NCBI RefSeq assembly: GCF_024505165.1
Contig: NZ_JANIBK010000026.1
Location: 1 to 39,651, forward strand
Direction of reading: 5' to 3'
DNA: 39,651 nucleotides
Source: Methylomonas rivi
GTDB lineage: Bacteria > Pseudomonadota > Gammaproteobacteria > Methylococcales > Methylomonadaceae
Below the pieces are notes generated by a model, which was not told where the DNA came from, did no database searches, and saw nothing but the letters and a program-made list of their open reading frames with translations. Shown here piece after piece: positions 1-8,682 of the stretch (its first letter is position 1; each line of letters opens with the position of its first letter). The position numbers were made by a program, and so were the translations under genes.

Positions 1-915
1 ATCGGCCGCGGCGGCGGCCCCACTCACGAAGCGATTCTGGCCCAACCGCCGGCCACCGTGCGCGGGCAGATCAAATTCACCGAACAAGGCGAAGTGCTGT
101 TTTACCGCTACAACAACATGGAAACCGCCATATACGAGTTGACCATGGGGATTACCGGCCTGATGAAAGCCAGTGTCAGCCTGATCCAGCCGGTCGAGCC
201 GGACCGGGCCGACAATCTGGCCCTGATGAGCGAGCTGGCGCAATTGGGCGAACGCAGTTACCGGCAATTGACCGAACATACGCCGGGCTTTCTGGATTAT
301 TTTTACGAAGCCACCCCGGTACAGGAAATCGGCCAGTTGAACATCGGCTCCCGGCCGTCGCACCGCAAGAAGCAGGACCGTTCCAAATATTCGGTGCGGG
401 CGATTGCCTGGGTGTTTGCCTGGGCCCAATCCCGGCAAACCTTTCCGGCCTGGTACGGTATCGGTTCCAGCCTGGAAAGCTACTGCGCCGGCAACCCGGA
501 ACGCTTGAACGCATTACGCGAGCTGTACAAAAACTGGCCGTTTTTCCGCAACCTGCTCAGCAACGCCCAAATGGCTCTCAGTAAATCCGACATGACCATT
601 GCCGAGGAGTACAGCCGCCTGTGCAGCGATCCGGAGGTGGGCAAACGCGTGCACGGGCTGATTGCCGGCGAACATCGCCGCTGCGTGGATTGGGTGCTGG
701 AAATCGCCGAGTGCGACCAGTTACTGGCGGAAAATCCGGAACTGGCGGCCTCTCTGCGCCGTCGTAACGATTATCTGGGGCCGTTGAATTACATGCAGGC
801 CGGCTTGTTGCGCGCGCTCAACGAAGACGAGGACGCCAACGGCCAAAGCCGCTGGATGAACCCCTTGTTGCGCACCATCAATGCCATTGCGGCCGGCATG
901 CGCAACACCGGTTAA
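1..915 (+). CDS. ppc: Phosphoenolpyruvate carboxylase, C-terminal part (5' truncated by window)
   Basis: The reading frame is open from base 1 and encodes the last 304 residues. PEP carboxylase adds bicarbonate to phosphoenolpyruvate to make oxaloacetate in the cytosol, an anaplerotic step. The first residues read GRGGGPTHEAI, the glycine-rich active-site loop typical of the family, followed by the conserved TEQGE segment. The protein ends in AAGMRNTG, matching the conserved family C-terminus whose last residues take part in the active site, so the 3' end is intact. The downstream gene begins about 100 bases later behind an inverted repeat, so it is probably a separate unit. Family call is firm; which PEPC subtype cannot be judged without the N-terminus. 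Confidence 0.95.
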   Translation: MGRGGGPTHEAILAQPPATVRGQIKFTEQGEVLFYRYNNMETAIYELTMGITGLMKASVSLIQPVEPDRADNLALMSELAQLGERSYRQLTEHTPGFLDYFYEATPVQEIGQLNIGSRPSHRKKQDRSKYSVRAIAWVFAWAQSRQTFPAWYGIGSSLESYCAGNPERLNALRELYKNWPFFRNLLSNAQMALSKSDMTIAEEYSRLCSDPEVGKRVHGLIAGEHRRCVDWVLEIAECDQLLAENPELAASLRRRNDYLGPLNYMQAGLLRALNEDEDANGQSRWMNPLLRTINAIAAGMRNTG

Positions 916-928
916 ACGCCGCCTTTAA

Positions 929-961
929 CGCCGGGCGAGGCTTAACCGGTCTCGCCCGGCG
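929..961. terminator. Perfect 11-bp inverted repeat after ppc, possible terminator
   Basis: CGCCGGGCGAG at 929-939 and its exact reverse complement at 951-961 flank an 11-base loop, 14 bases after the ppc stop. The hairpin would be very stable, but no T-tract follows, so it is not a classical intrinsic terminator. It could be a processing or stability hairpin, or a weak terminator between ppc and the export cluster. Confidence 0.5.
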
Positions 962-1018
962 AACACCGGATCGCAAGAAAATACAGGTATAGACCTTTAA
1001 ATTTCAGGGAGACGCGTT

Positions 1019-2686
1019 GTGACCGAACACCCGAAACCTTTACAGCGTTTGCTACAACTGGTACGGATAGAACGCAACGACATTACCACACTGGTCATTT
1101 ACGGCGTGGGCATCGGTTTGATGTCGCTGGCCACGCCCATCGCGGTGCAGGCGTTGGTTAACACCATCGCCTTCGGCGCCCTGTTTCAACCGCTGCTGAT
1201 ATTGACCTTGGTACTACTGGTACTGATGGCCTTCGGCAATACCCTGGCGGCCCTGCAGTTTTATGTGGTGGAAATGTTACAGCGCCGCCTTTTCGTGCGC
1301 CTGTTCGACACGGCCGCCCAACGTTTGCAACAAGCCGATTTTAGCGTGCGCGACCACCACTATTTGCCCGAGCTCGGCAACCGCTTTTTCGATGTGGTGA
1401 CGCTGCAAAAAACCGCCGCGGTCATGCTGCTGGAAACCCTGGGTTATCTGCTGCAAACGCTGATCGGCATGTTGCTGCTGGCGTTTTATCACCCGCTGCT
1501 ACTGGCTTTCGACTTATTTTTAATCGCCATGCTGGCCGTCATTCTGTTCGTGCTGGGCAAGCGCGGCGTCGACACCGCCATCGAACAATCCAAGGCCAAA
1601 TATAGCGCGGCCGCCTGGCTGGAAACGCTGGCTGGCCATAATTTTTTAGGCGGCTCTGCCCAAACGCAAGCTTATTTTCAGCAACAAACTCGGCGGATCG
1701 CCGTCGATTACCTGGAAGCCTGCAGCCAACATTTTCGCATCCTGGCCCGGCAAAACATCGGCGCCTTGGCGCTGCATGCCATCGCCAACACCCTGTTACT
1801 GGGTCTGGGCGGCTGGATGGTGCTGGACCGACAGTTAAGCCTCGGCCAATTGATTGCCGCGGAACTGGTGGTCAACGCCATGATATACGGCTTAACCCGG
1901 CTCGGTAAAACGCTGGATAATTTCTACGAGCTGCTCGCCGGCCTGGACAAAATCGGCCATTTGCTGGATCTGCCGCAGGAAGCCAACCAGGGCACGGCAG
2001 CGTTACCGACGAACCGCCCCTATCGATTAACGCTGCGGAATGTCAGCCTCCCGCAAAGCCCCCAGTTGGATCTGCTGGCAAACGCCGACTTAAACATCGC
2101 TCCGGGCGAAAAGGCGGTGATCAGCGGCGGCGCCGAACACGGCAGCTTGCTGGAACTGCTATACGGGCTGCGCGCTCCGTCCGCCGGCCACATCAGCCTG
2201 GACAACCAGGATTTACGCGACCTGAATTTAAGGCATCTGCGCGACAGCATCGCCTTGGTCCGCGCGCCGGAAATCATCGCCGCCAGCATCGCCGACAATT
2301 TGCGGCTGGGCCGCGAACTGGAATCCAACCTACTGCGGGAAACGCTCGCCCAAGTCGGCCTTTTGGAACAGGTCAATGCCTTGCCGGACGGCCTGCATAC
2401 CCGGCTGGGTATGCAAGGCGCGCCGCTCAGCCCGGAACAATGCCTGCGGCTGAGTCTGGCGCGCGCCATGATCCAACAACCGCGCCTGCTGATGCTGGAC
2501 CGCGTACTGGATAGTATCGATCTCGATCATTTACCCACGGTCATGGCTAGCTTGCTGGCCGCCGAAGCGCCCTGGACGCTAATCGTCATTAGCCGGCAAC
2601 CGGCTGTCATCAAGGCTTGCTCGCGGCATTTCCGGATTGAGCAAGGCCGTCTGATCGAGATTGACTCCCGGCAGGAGACCTATTGA
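1019..2686 (+). CDS. ABC transporter permease with degenerate ATPase domain (type I secretion-like)
   Basis: A 555-residue protein. The N-terminal half has hydrophobic segments near residues 22-50, 55-79, 138-183 and 247-270, the layout of an ABC exporter membrane domain. The C-terminal 200 residues align in order with an ABC nucleotide-binding domain, but key motifs are damaged. The Walker A region G370-G375 is followed by Ser376-Leu377 in place of Lys-Ser/Thr. The signature is LSPEQ (470-474). Walker B keeps Asp494 but has Arg495 where the catalytic Glu should be. No H-loop histidine is visible (VISRQ). ATP hydrolysis by this subunit alone is therefore unlikely. Start is GTG with AGGGAG at 1006-1011. 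The stop overlaps the start of the HlyD-like gene by one base, so the two are co-translated. No peptidase domain is present. Confidence 0.85.
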   Translation: MTEHPKPLQRLLQLVRIERNDITTLVIYGVGIGLMSLATPIAVQALVNTIAFGALFQPLLILTLVLLVLMAFGNTLAALQFYVVEMLQRRLFVRLFDTAAQRLQQADFSVRDHHYLPELGNRFFDVVTLQKTAAVMLLETLGYLLQTLIGMLLLAFYHPLLLAFDLFLIAMLAVILFVLGKRGVDTAIEQSKAKYSAAAWLETLAGHNFLGGSAQTQAYFQQQTRRIAVDYLEACSQHFRILARQNIGALALHAIANTLLLGLGGWMVLDRQLSLGQLIAAELVVNAMIYGLTRLGKTLDNFYELLAGLDKIGHLLDLPQEANQGTAALPTNRPYRLTLRNVSLPQSPQLDLLANADLNIAPGEKAVISGGAEHGSLLELLYGLRAPSAGHISLDNQDLRDLNLRHLRDSIALVRAPEIIAASIADNLRLGRELESNLLRETLAQVGLLEQVNALPDGLHTRLGMQGAPLSPEQCLRLSLARAMIQQPRLLMLDRVLDSIDLDHLPTVMASLLAAEAPWTLIVISRQPAVIKACSRHFRIEQGRLIEIDSRQETY

Positions 2687-4041
2687 TGCGCAACCAACCC
2701 CTCGACGCTTTGCTCGCCGAATTGGCGGAAACCCTAAGCCAAGCCCAAACTTTACCCATGGCCGGGCGTATCGCGCGTAATTTGCTGACACTGTTACTGA
2801 TTTTGCTGGTATTGCTGGCGCTCACGCCTTGGCAGCAAAACGTGCGCGGCATGGGCCGGGTGGTCGCCTACGCGCCGGCGGAACGCCAGCAAACCCTCAG
2901 CGCGCCGGTGGACGGCCGAGTCAGCCGCTGGCTGGTCAAGGAAGGCGGCAAAGTCAAGCAGGGCGACGTCGTGCTGGAATTGCTGGACAACGATCCCTTG
3001 CTGCTGCAACGACTGGAAGCGGAACGCCAAGCCCTGCTTGGACGGCAAGCGGCTATCGATGAGCGGGTGGAGACTTTTCGTACTCAGCTGCGCATGGCCG
3101 AACAAGCGCGTCCGCAAGCACTGGCGGCCGCCGAATCGCGCATTGCCATGGCCGGACAGCGGCGCAACGCGGCCGCGCAAAGCCTGGATGCCGCCCAAGC
3201 CGCGAAAAAAACCGCCGGTTTGAATTTGAACCGACAACAGCAATTGCGCGAAAAGGGACTTTCATCGCAACGCACGCTGGAACTGGCGCAACTGGAAAAC
3301 GCCCAACGCGACGCCGAAACCAATCGAGCCAAGGCCGCGCTGCAAGCAGCCGACAGCGAGATTCAAGCCTTGAATGCCGATTGGCGGAAATTGGCGGCCG
3401 ACACCACCTCGTCCATCGAAAAAGTCCGCGCCGATTTGAATAAAGCCATCGAAGACCAAAATTATCTGCGCGCGGATTTATTGAAACTGGAAACCCGTCT
3501 GGCGCGCCAGCAAACCCAAACCGTTATCGCGCCGCAGGACGGCACCATCATGCGTTTGTTGGTAAACCCCGGCGCCGAATTGCTCAAAGCCGGCCAAGCC
3601 ATCGCCATTTTGATACCCGATACCGAAGAGCGCGCGGTCGAATTATGGGTGGACGGCAACGATTTGCCCTTGATTGTCACCGGCAGTCGCAGCCGTTTGC
3701 AATTCGAAGGCTATCCCGCCATTCAATTCGGCGGCTGGCCGGAATTTTCCGTGGGTTCGTTTGCGGGCATCGTTTCCTTGATCGATGCCAGCGACGATGG
3801 CCAGGGTCATTTCCGTATCCTGGTAAAACCCGACCCGGGCGACCTGCCTTGGCCCGATGCGCGCTTTTTGCGGCAAGGCGTGCGCGTCAACGGCTGGGTG
3901 CTGTTGGGACAAGTCACGCTGGGTTATGAACTCTGGCGTATCTTTAACGGCTTTCCGCCGCTGGTTTTACCGGAACCGGAATTGACCAAGCAAAGCAAAG
4001 GCAAAACTTCCGCAAGCGATGACAAAAAAAGCCATGATTAA
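2686..4041 (+). CDS. HlyD-family periplasmic adaptor (membrane fusion protein)
   Basis: A 451-residue protein. A single membrane helix near residues 33-48 (LLTLLLILLVLLAL) follows a short cytoplasmic tail. A lipoyl-like beta segment comes next (APVDGRVSRWLVKEGGKVKQGDVVLELLD-type sequence), then about 170 residues of Ala/Gln/Arg/Glu-rich coiled coil, and a second lipoyl half (VIAPQDGTIMRL). This is the HlyD pattern, linking an inner-membrane transporter to an outer-membrane channel. I prefer the ATG at 2686, which has AGGAG at 2673-2677 and overlaps the preceding stop (TGATG). An in-frame TTG lies one codon upstream. It shares 23 bases with the following TolC-type gene, so the trio is one operon. 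Confidence 0.88.
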   Translation: MRNQPLDALLAELAETLSQAQTLPMAGRIARNLLTLLLILLVLLALTPWQQNVRGMGRVVAYAPAERQQTLSAPVDGRVSRWLVKEGGKVKQGDVVLELLDNDPLLLQRLEAERQALLGRQAAIDERVETFRTQLRMAEQARPQALAAAESRIAMAGQRRNAAAQSLDAAQAAKKTAGLNLNRQQQLREKGLSSQRTLELAQLENAQRDAETNRAKAALQAADSEIQALNADWRKLAADTTSSIEKVRADLNKAIEDQNYLRADLLKLETRLARQQTQTVIAPQDGTIMRLLVNPGAELLKAGQAIAILIPDTEERAVELWVDGNDLPLIVTGSRSRLQFEGYPAIQFGGWPEFSVGSFAGIVSLIDASDDGQGHFRILVKPDPGDLPWPDARFLRQGVRVNGWVLLGQVTLGYELWRIFNGFPPLVLPEPELTKQSKGKTSASDDKKSHD

Positions 4042-5449
4042 GCTATTGCCGCCTCTGCTGTTGTTGATGTATGTGGGCGGCGCGGCGGCGAGGGACGCTT
4101 CGCCGCTGACTCTGGAAGAAGTGCAAACAGCGGCGCTACGGGCATTTCCCGGCTTGCTGTCCACCGAGCAACGCAAACAGATTGCCGAGGGCGAATATCA
4201 ATCCGCGGAAGGCGGTTTCGACACCGTGTTGAAAGCGCAAAACCGCTGGTCGGTGGCCGGCATTTACGAAAACAGAATGAACGATGTCGTCATCGAACAA
4301 CCGACCTCCCTGTGGGGCACGACATTTTTCGGCGGTTGGCGCCGGGGCGCGGGCGATTATCCGGTCTACGAAGGTAAAAGCCAAACCGCCGAGGATGGCG
4401 AAGTTCGGCTGGGCGTGAACATTCCGTTATGGCGCAATCGGGAAATCGACAGCCGCCGCGCCAAACTGCAACAGGCGGAACTGGGCAAACTGATCGCCAG
4501 CCACGAGTACGATCAAGCCTTGCTGGACATTCGCCGCATGGCCGGCTTGCGTTATTGGGATTGGGTTTTGGCCGGGCAACGCGTAAAGGTGGCGGAACAC
4601 TTGCTCCGGATTGCCGAACAACGCGACGCCGGCATCCGCCAGCGCGCCGCCGCCGGCGATATTGCCGACTTCGAAGCCCTGGACAACCAACGGGCTATTC
4701 TGGAACGCCGCGAGCGCCGGGTTGCCGCGCAACGGTTGCTGGAACAAAGCGCCATCCAGTTATCCTTATATTGGCGAGACGACGACGGCAACCCACAAAT
4801 TCCCGTCCGCGAATTATTGCCCGCCGGCTTCCCTACTCAGGAGCCCGGCCTGAACATCGATCCGGAACAAGCCATGCTGTCGGCGCAACAGCAACGCCCG
4901 GAGTTGAAACGCCTGCAACTGCAAAAACAACAAACCGAAACCGAACTGGCCTTGCAGGACAATCAACGCGCGCCCGGCGTGGACTTTTCGGTGATGGGCG
5001 CCAAGGATCTGGGTTATAGCAGCCAAAAGATCAACCGGGACGAGTTATATCTGGGCTTGAATGTGGATATTCCCTTGCAACAGCGGGTTGCCGGCGGACG
5101 CCTCCAGGTCGCTTCCGCCAATTTGCAACGCCTGAAGTGGGACCGGCAACTGCTGGAAGACCGCATCAACAATGAAATAAAAGACAGCCTATCCGCAATA
5201 AACGCCGCTCGGCAACGGGTGCAACTGAGCCGGCAACAATGGCGGGCGGCGGAAAAACTGGAACAAGGCGAACAACGCCGTTTCGAGTTGGGCGAAAGCA
5301 CCTTACTGTTTGTGAATTTACGCGAAATCGCTAATGGCGATGCGGCCATGATGGCGGCGGAAGCCCAAGCGAATTTGTTTAAGGCCCACACGGATTTTCA
5401 GGCCGCCGTGGGAACGCCTATTGAAATAACGGCCTTTCCGACCGAATAA
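4019..5449 (+). CDS. TolC-family outer membrane channel protein
   Basis: A 476-residue protein with an N-terminal signal peptide (hydrophobic LLPPLLLLMYVGGAAA, cleavage likely after AARA-type residues near 25). Long amphipathic helices rich in Gln, Ala, Arg and Leu are arranged as two repeats, as in TolC-type trimeric channels of tripartite exporters. It overlaps the adaptor gene by 23 bases. A second in-frame ATG at 4034 (MIKLLPP) also gives a complete signal peptide, and neither start has a convincing ribosome site, so the exact start is open. With the two genes before it, it completes an inner-membrane/adaptor/outer-membrane export set. Confidence 0.85.
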   Translation: MTKKAMIKLLPPLLLLMYVGGAAARDASPLTLEEVQTAALRAFPGLLSTEQRKQIAEGEYQSAEGGFDTVLKAQNRWSVAGIYENRMNDVVIEQPTSLWGTTFFGGWRRGAGDYPVYEGKSQTAEDGEVRLGVNIPLWRNREIDSRRAKLQQAELGKLIASHEYDQALLDIRRMAGLRYWDWVLAGQRVKVAEHLLRIAEQRDAGIRQRAAAGDIADFEALDNQRAILERRERRVAAQRLLEQSAIQLSLYWRDDDGNPQIPVRELLPAGFPTQEPGLNIDPEQAMLSAQQQRPELKRLQLQKQQTETELALQDNQRAPGVDFSVMGAKDLGYSSQKINRDELYLGLNVDIPLQQRVAGGRLQVASANLQRLKWDRQLLEDRINNEIKDSLSAINAARQRVQLSRQQWRAAEKLEQGEQRRFELGESTLLFVNLREIANGDAAMMAAEAQANLFKAHTDFQAAVGTPIEITAFPTE

Positions 5450-5463
5450 GCGAGGTTTTCGCC

Positions 5464-5904
5464 ATGAAATCGTTGTTGCCGAAAGCGCCGGCCAATCCGC
5501 TAAAACTGGCCAAAAATGTCGTCGTGGCCGGCTTTATAGCCAGCTGGGCAATCATGCCGGAATTGCTGTGGCACAAGCTCGGTTTTATTCTGCATGTTTT
5601 CTATGAAGTGGCCTCATTTCTGCTTGAAGAAGCCCTGATCCATGGCGCGGGCATGCAAAAATATTATGCTCAAATGACGGTGTTTTATTTTTTCTGGCTG
5701 TCGGGCATCGTGCTGTTTGCGTTTTTTTTGAGACGGTTACCGCATTTGATCCAAAAACTGAAAGCCGAATTGCATTTGTTTGCTTTAAGGCTGAAAGACC
5801 GCCTAATCGAAACCTGGCTGGCTTCCAGCCTCTGGCAAAAAATCAAATTCCTATCGTTTCAATTTGCGCTTATGGCCGGCGGAATCGTTTGGCTGCTGAT
5901 TTAA
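5464..5904 (+). CDS. Small integral membrane protein, function unknown
   Basis: A 146-residue protein that I do not recognise. Hydrophobic segments lie near residues 18-35 (VVVAGFIASWAIMPELLW), 65-87 (MTVFYFFWLSGIVLFAFFLRR) and 128-146 at the C-terminus (FALMAGGIVWLLI), with a basic amphipathic region between the second and third. A GCGAGG ribosome site lies just before the ATG, 14 bases after the TolC-type stop, so it is probably the last gene of the export operon. No signal peptide or catalytic motif is visible. A role in assembling or assisting the exporter is only inferred from position. Confidence 0.75.
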   Translation: MKSLLPKAPANPLKLAKNVVVAGFIASWAIMPELLWHKLGFILHVFYEVASFLLEEALIHGAGMQKYYAQMTVFYFFWLSGIVLFAFFLRRLPHLIQKLKAELHLFALRLKDRLIETWLASSLWQKIKFLSFQFALMAGGIVWLLI

Positions 5905-6030
5905 CACCCCTCATTATGTAAGCCTTGCCCTACAGCCGTTTATGTCATGGTAAGCTTTTGATGATAAACTGATCTTCTCGGAAATTTCCGGTTATTCAGC
6001 CGTATACTCCCCGTCAATCCAGGATTTTAA

Positions 6031-7098
6031 ATGACCACCCAGCGCTCCGACTCCGGACTGCCCAGCATATTAAAAAAACTGGGCGAAATGACCGCCATCC
6101 GCGACACCTCCATGGTGGAACAAAGCTTATTACGCACGCTAGGCCCTTTGCTGGGGATACTGGAAACGGGGTTTTACCGGGTCAACGATAACAACCATAT
6201 CATACGGGCACTGTATCACGCGCGGAAAGTGGTTGAAGACCACGGCAGCAAGCGCGTTGTCGACAATGTCGAAGAAGTCACCAACGAACGGCAGGTCTCC
6301 CCCGAGCTGCGCAACTTGTTCGACAGCGTGCGGTTACTGCGCAAATCCTGTTGCAGAAAGCTGGGAATGGACTTGCTGATCTGCTATCCGATTTTCGGCG
6401 AAAATCAAGTGCTGGGATATTTCGTATTTCAACGCGACCGGGAAGTCACGCCGGTGGAAGACGCCATCGTTCAAGGGGTATTGGAAGTTTTCACCAATTA
6501 TTTTGCCTTGCTCGACAGCAGTCAGCGCGACCAGTTGACCGGTTTGCTAAACCGCTATTCATTGGAAGCCAATCTCGACCGGCTGTGGAACCTGCTCTCG
6601 GCGAAACTGCATACCGGCGACAAAAACGGCAATGCCCGCGTAAATTGCCCCGAATCTTATTGGTTGTGCGTACTGGACGTCGACCACTTCAAAAAAATCA
6701 ACGACAGCTTCGGCCACATGATAGGCGATGAAGTTCTGATCATGGTAACCCGCCTGCTGCAGAGCGCATTACGCCAATCCGACCTCTTATACCGTTATGG
6801 CGGCGAGGAGTTTGTGGCCATTATCGCCGCCAACGACTTCGACTCGGCCAAGGAAGCCTTCGAACGGACCCGGGCCAGTATCGAAGCCTTCCACTTCCCG
6901 CAGGTGGGCCGCGTCACCATCAGCGGCGGATTCAGCAACGCAGACCCGAACGTATTGCCGCAAGAAGTCATCCACCGCGCCGACAGCGCCCTTTATGCCG
7001 CCAAGGATGCGGGCCGCAACCGTATTTTCGACTACGACAGCCTGATTAAACAAGGCATCTTAAAAGCCGCCGCCACCGGCACTATCGACTTATTTTAA
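6031..7098 (+). CDS. Diguanylate cyclase, cytosolic, with GAF-like sensor domain
   Basis: A 355-residue protein without membrane segments or signal peptide. The N-terminal 160 residues look GAF-like (for example LLICYPIFGENQVLGYFVF). The C-terminal GGDEF domain carries an intact active site GGEEF at residues 257-261 with the upstream metal site (LDVDHFKKINDSFGH). The allosteric inhibition site R248-Q-S-D251 sits exactly five residues before it, so product inhibition by c-di-GMP is expected. It should make c-di-GMP from two GTP. No EAL domain is present. The ligand of the N-terminal domain is unknown. It stands alone behind a 126-base gap. Confidence 0.9.
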   Translation: MTTQRSDSGLPSILKKLGEMTAIRDTSMVEQSLLRTLGPLLGILETGFYRVNDNNHIIRALYHARKVVEDHGSKRVVDNVEEVTNERQVSPELRNLFDSVRLLRKSCCRKLGMDLLICYPIFGENQVLGYFVFQRDREVTPVEDAIVQGVLEVFTNYFALLDSSQRDQLTGLLNRYSLEANLDRLWNLLSAKLHTGDKNGNARVNCPESYWLCVLDVDHFKKINDSFGHMIGDEVLIMVTRLLQSALRQSDLLYRYGGEEFVAIIAANDFDSAKEAFERTRASIEAFHFPQVGRVTISGGFSNADPNVLPQEVIHRADSALYAAKDAGRNRIFDYDSLIKQGILKAAATGTIDLF

Positions 7099-7286
7099 GC
7101 CTCGGAGCCTCGCCGACTACCGGCAAAAAACGCTTCCGTATGTCCTATCCGGCCGCCGGCCGTGGAATACAACACGGCCCGGCTCGCCACGACACGGTGA
7201 CAAAAAAATTCCAAATCTGCTAAATTCCCGCACCATTGAAGATATACCCCTTGTGCGTCAATCAATTTAAGTTTTGTAGGCAAAAT

Positions 7287-7496
7287 ATGACACCTGAAAA
7301 AATCAAAAAAAACCGAAAAAAAGTAGCCCTGGATCTGGATACCTATGAAAAACTCAAAACTTTTACCCGCTTTAACGGCCTGAAACTGCGTTGCACCGTC
7401 GATACGCTGGTTGACCTGATGCTGCAAGACGAAGCGCTCGGCAAACAAGTGGTCAAGCTGTCCCTGCAAAAACAGGCGGAGGAAGCGGACACTTAA
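7287..7496 (+). CDS. Small ribbon-helix-helix-like protein, putative DNA binder
   Basis: A 69-residue basic protein. The segment KVALDLDTYEKLKTFTRFNG followed by a helix-forming stretch (TVDTLVDLMLQDEAL) resembles the beta-strand/helix/helix order of MetJ/Arc/CopG repressors. The ATG at 7287 has GTAGG six bases upstream. The frame extends to a TTG at 7236, but that gives an atypical N-terminus and no ribosome site. No toxin gene is visible next to it, so an antitoxin role is not supported. Fold assignment comes from pattern only. Confidence 0.6.
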   Translation: MTPEKIKKNRKKVALDLDTYEKLKTFTRFNGLKLRCTVDTLVDLMLQDEALGKQVVKLSLQKQAEEADT

Positions 7497-7634
7497 GCAA
7501 CCGGCGGCAAATCCGGCATAACCCCCAGGGCAATCGCGCTTAATTTCATTCGAGCCTTGCCCCGGAGGTTAGCGTCATAGGTCAAGGAAAAACCTTAGCC
7601 GCAGCTAACTCAATGGCAAGTTCCGCAAATCGTT

Positions 7635-7657
7635 ATTTCGGTGGGGATTGCCGAAAT
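7635..7657. repeat. Short palindromic (REP-like) element
   Basis: ATTTCGG at 7635-7641 is exactly inverted at 7651-7657 with a 9-base loop. It is set in a sequence that reads like an intergenic GGATTTCGGCAATCC-type repeat on the minus strand. Only one copy is visible here, so repeat status is inferred from resemblance to dispersed palindromic units. Confidence 0.35.
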
Positions 7658-7953
7658 CCGGACTGCATGGATAGCTTGAAGATAGCATCCATGGCATTGG
7701 ATGCCCGCACCCCATCGAGCATGACGGCGTTTTCGGTTTTGCCGAAGCATCTTGCTACTCAGAAAACCTTATGCTCGAACCTTACCTTGAACGTAAAAAT
7801 TTGTGCGGGGGCATTTCTGCCATGGGCCTGGGCTCACAGGCATCTTGAGCACATTACTTTGGACATCCAGGCGCGGCTTCCTTCCCGGCCCGATTTGCAG
7901 GCCATTAAGCCAAGATGTCATAATCCTTTCGAAATCGTTTTGTACGCTAGTTG

Positions 7954-7959
7954 TATAAT
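7954..7959 (+). promoter_or_regulatory. Consensus -10 box TATAAT
   Basis: A perfect TATAAT lies 7 bases before the ATG at 7966, with no good -35 hexamer at the correct distance (GAAATC at 7931-7936). If used, transcription would begin almost exactly at the upstream ATG, or 15 bases before the ATG at 7981. Confidence 0.35.
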
Positions 7960-7965
7960 TTTTAA

Positions 7966-8169
7966 ATGCGCTTATCACCCATGAAAGAACCGCTTACTTC
8001 AACGCCTAGAGAATTATTGGAAATAGAACAACTTATCGACGACCTGATGGGCGACTTTCAACATCCCATCCATAACCGCAGGCATCCGCAACATGAAGAC
8101 TGCGCCAAGGCCTTGGATAATTTGATAGAACATGCGGATAAATTGAGAAATCGCTGGCTGGTCGACTAG
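7966..8169 (+). CDS. Small acidic protein, function unknown
   Basis: A 67-residue open frame that I do not recognise, but its composition looks real: amphipathic, acidic, helix-forming, with His and Asp clusters (LLEIEQLIDDLMGDFQHPIHNRRHPQHE, of which only parts are quoted as pattern) and a second helix (ALDNLIEHADKLRNRW). No signal peptide or membrane segment. An alternative ATG at 7981 (MKEPLTST) gives 62 residues. Neither start has a Shine-Dalgarno sequence, but a TATAAT box just upstream could give a leaderless or near-leaderless message. Confidence 0.5.
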   Translation: MRLSPMKEPLTSTPRELLEIEQLIDDLMGDFQHPIHNRRHPQHEDCAKALDNLIEHADKLRNRWLVD

Positions 8170-8475
8170 CGGCGCACGCTGTAGGACGTAAGCTTCACCC
8201 GCTCACCCAACCAAAACTCAACGCGGCATCCACCGGCTTGGTTTGAATACGCCGATACATTCCGGAACGGCGCAAAATCGGCCTGGCAGCCTGCCGCCGC
8301 GCCGATAGAATGTCCTCACCCGACTTAACCTTGCCAAGCCCCGATCGGAAATATGACGGCAAAATGAAACCGGCGGCAGGCATTGTCATGCAATCGACAC
8401 ATTGTTTTTTTACTATTTGCGTATTACATCGCGGTTTTGCCGTCGATCAAGATAGACAAATAGAGGACATTCGTT
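8170..8475. other. Intergenic region, no gene seen
   Basis: About 300 bases without a supported gene. It holds an exact 11-bp inverted pair, GCCTGCCGCCG at 8289-8299 and its complement at 8371-8381, separated by 71 bases, which may be chance in GC-rich DNA. The last 60 bases are AT-richer and should hold the promoter of the gene at 8476, though I see no clear consensus hexamers. Confidence 0.4.
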
Positions 8476-8682
8476 ATGTATTCCAATGATTTCAAATTGA
8501 CTTCCAGCGCCGTCATATTAGCCGCCCTGTTGCTGGCGGCAACCGATACAAAAGCCGGCAACACTTCGGAAAACTCCGGATTCCGGCTAAAAACGGACGC
8601 CAAAAGCTTCGGCAAGGCTGGGCTCGGCAATCCCAACGAGCACGCCCCTATCATTGCGCCCCTTGCTCGATCCAGGCTTTGA
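8476..8682 (+). CDS. Small exported protein, function unknown
   Basis: A 68-residue protein with a clear N-terminal signal peptide (FKLTSSAVILAALLLAATDTKA, cleavage likely after TKA), leaving a mature peptide of about 40 residues rich in Gly, Asn, Lys and Pro. AGAGGAC at 8462-8468 gives a strong ribosome site with proper spacing, which is the main reason to accept it. Its 3' end overlaps the convergent cytochrome gene by 32 bases. The mature part has no cysteine. I do not recognise it. Confidence 0.6.
   Translation: MYSNDFKLTSSAVILAALLLAATDTKAGNTSENSGFRLKTDAKSFGKAGLGNPNEHAPIIAPLARSRL

Larger units (their letters stand above)
7500..7965. other. Gene-poor stretch with a REP-like palindrome
   Basis: No convincing coding region is present on either strand: open frames here lack ribosome sites and have unprotein-like composition. 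The stretch contains a short palindrome (7635-7657, listed separately) and several short inverted repeats around 7675-7700 and 7805-7850 (for example GCCTG/CAGGC). It may be degenerate sequence or a dispersed repeat relic. Confidence 0.4.

Noticed and set aside
7613-7984. A 123-codon plus-strand open frame
   Set aside because: Unprotein-like composition, no ribosome site and overlap with inverted repeats; it also overlaps the more credible short gene at 7966.
8289-8381. 11-bp inverted pair separated by 71 bases
   Set aside because: The arms are GC-rich and far apart with no other support; likely coincidental.
8195-8389. A 64-codon minus-strand open frame in the gap before 8476
   Set aside because: No ribosome site and no recognisable pattern; probably chance in GC-rich DNA.
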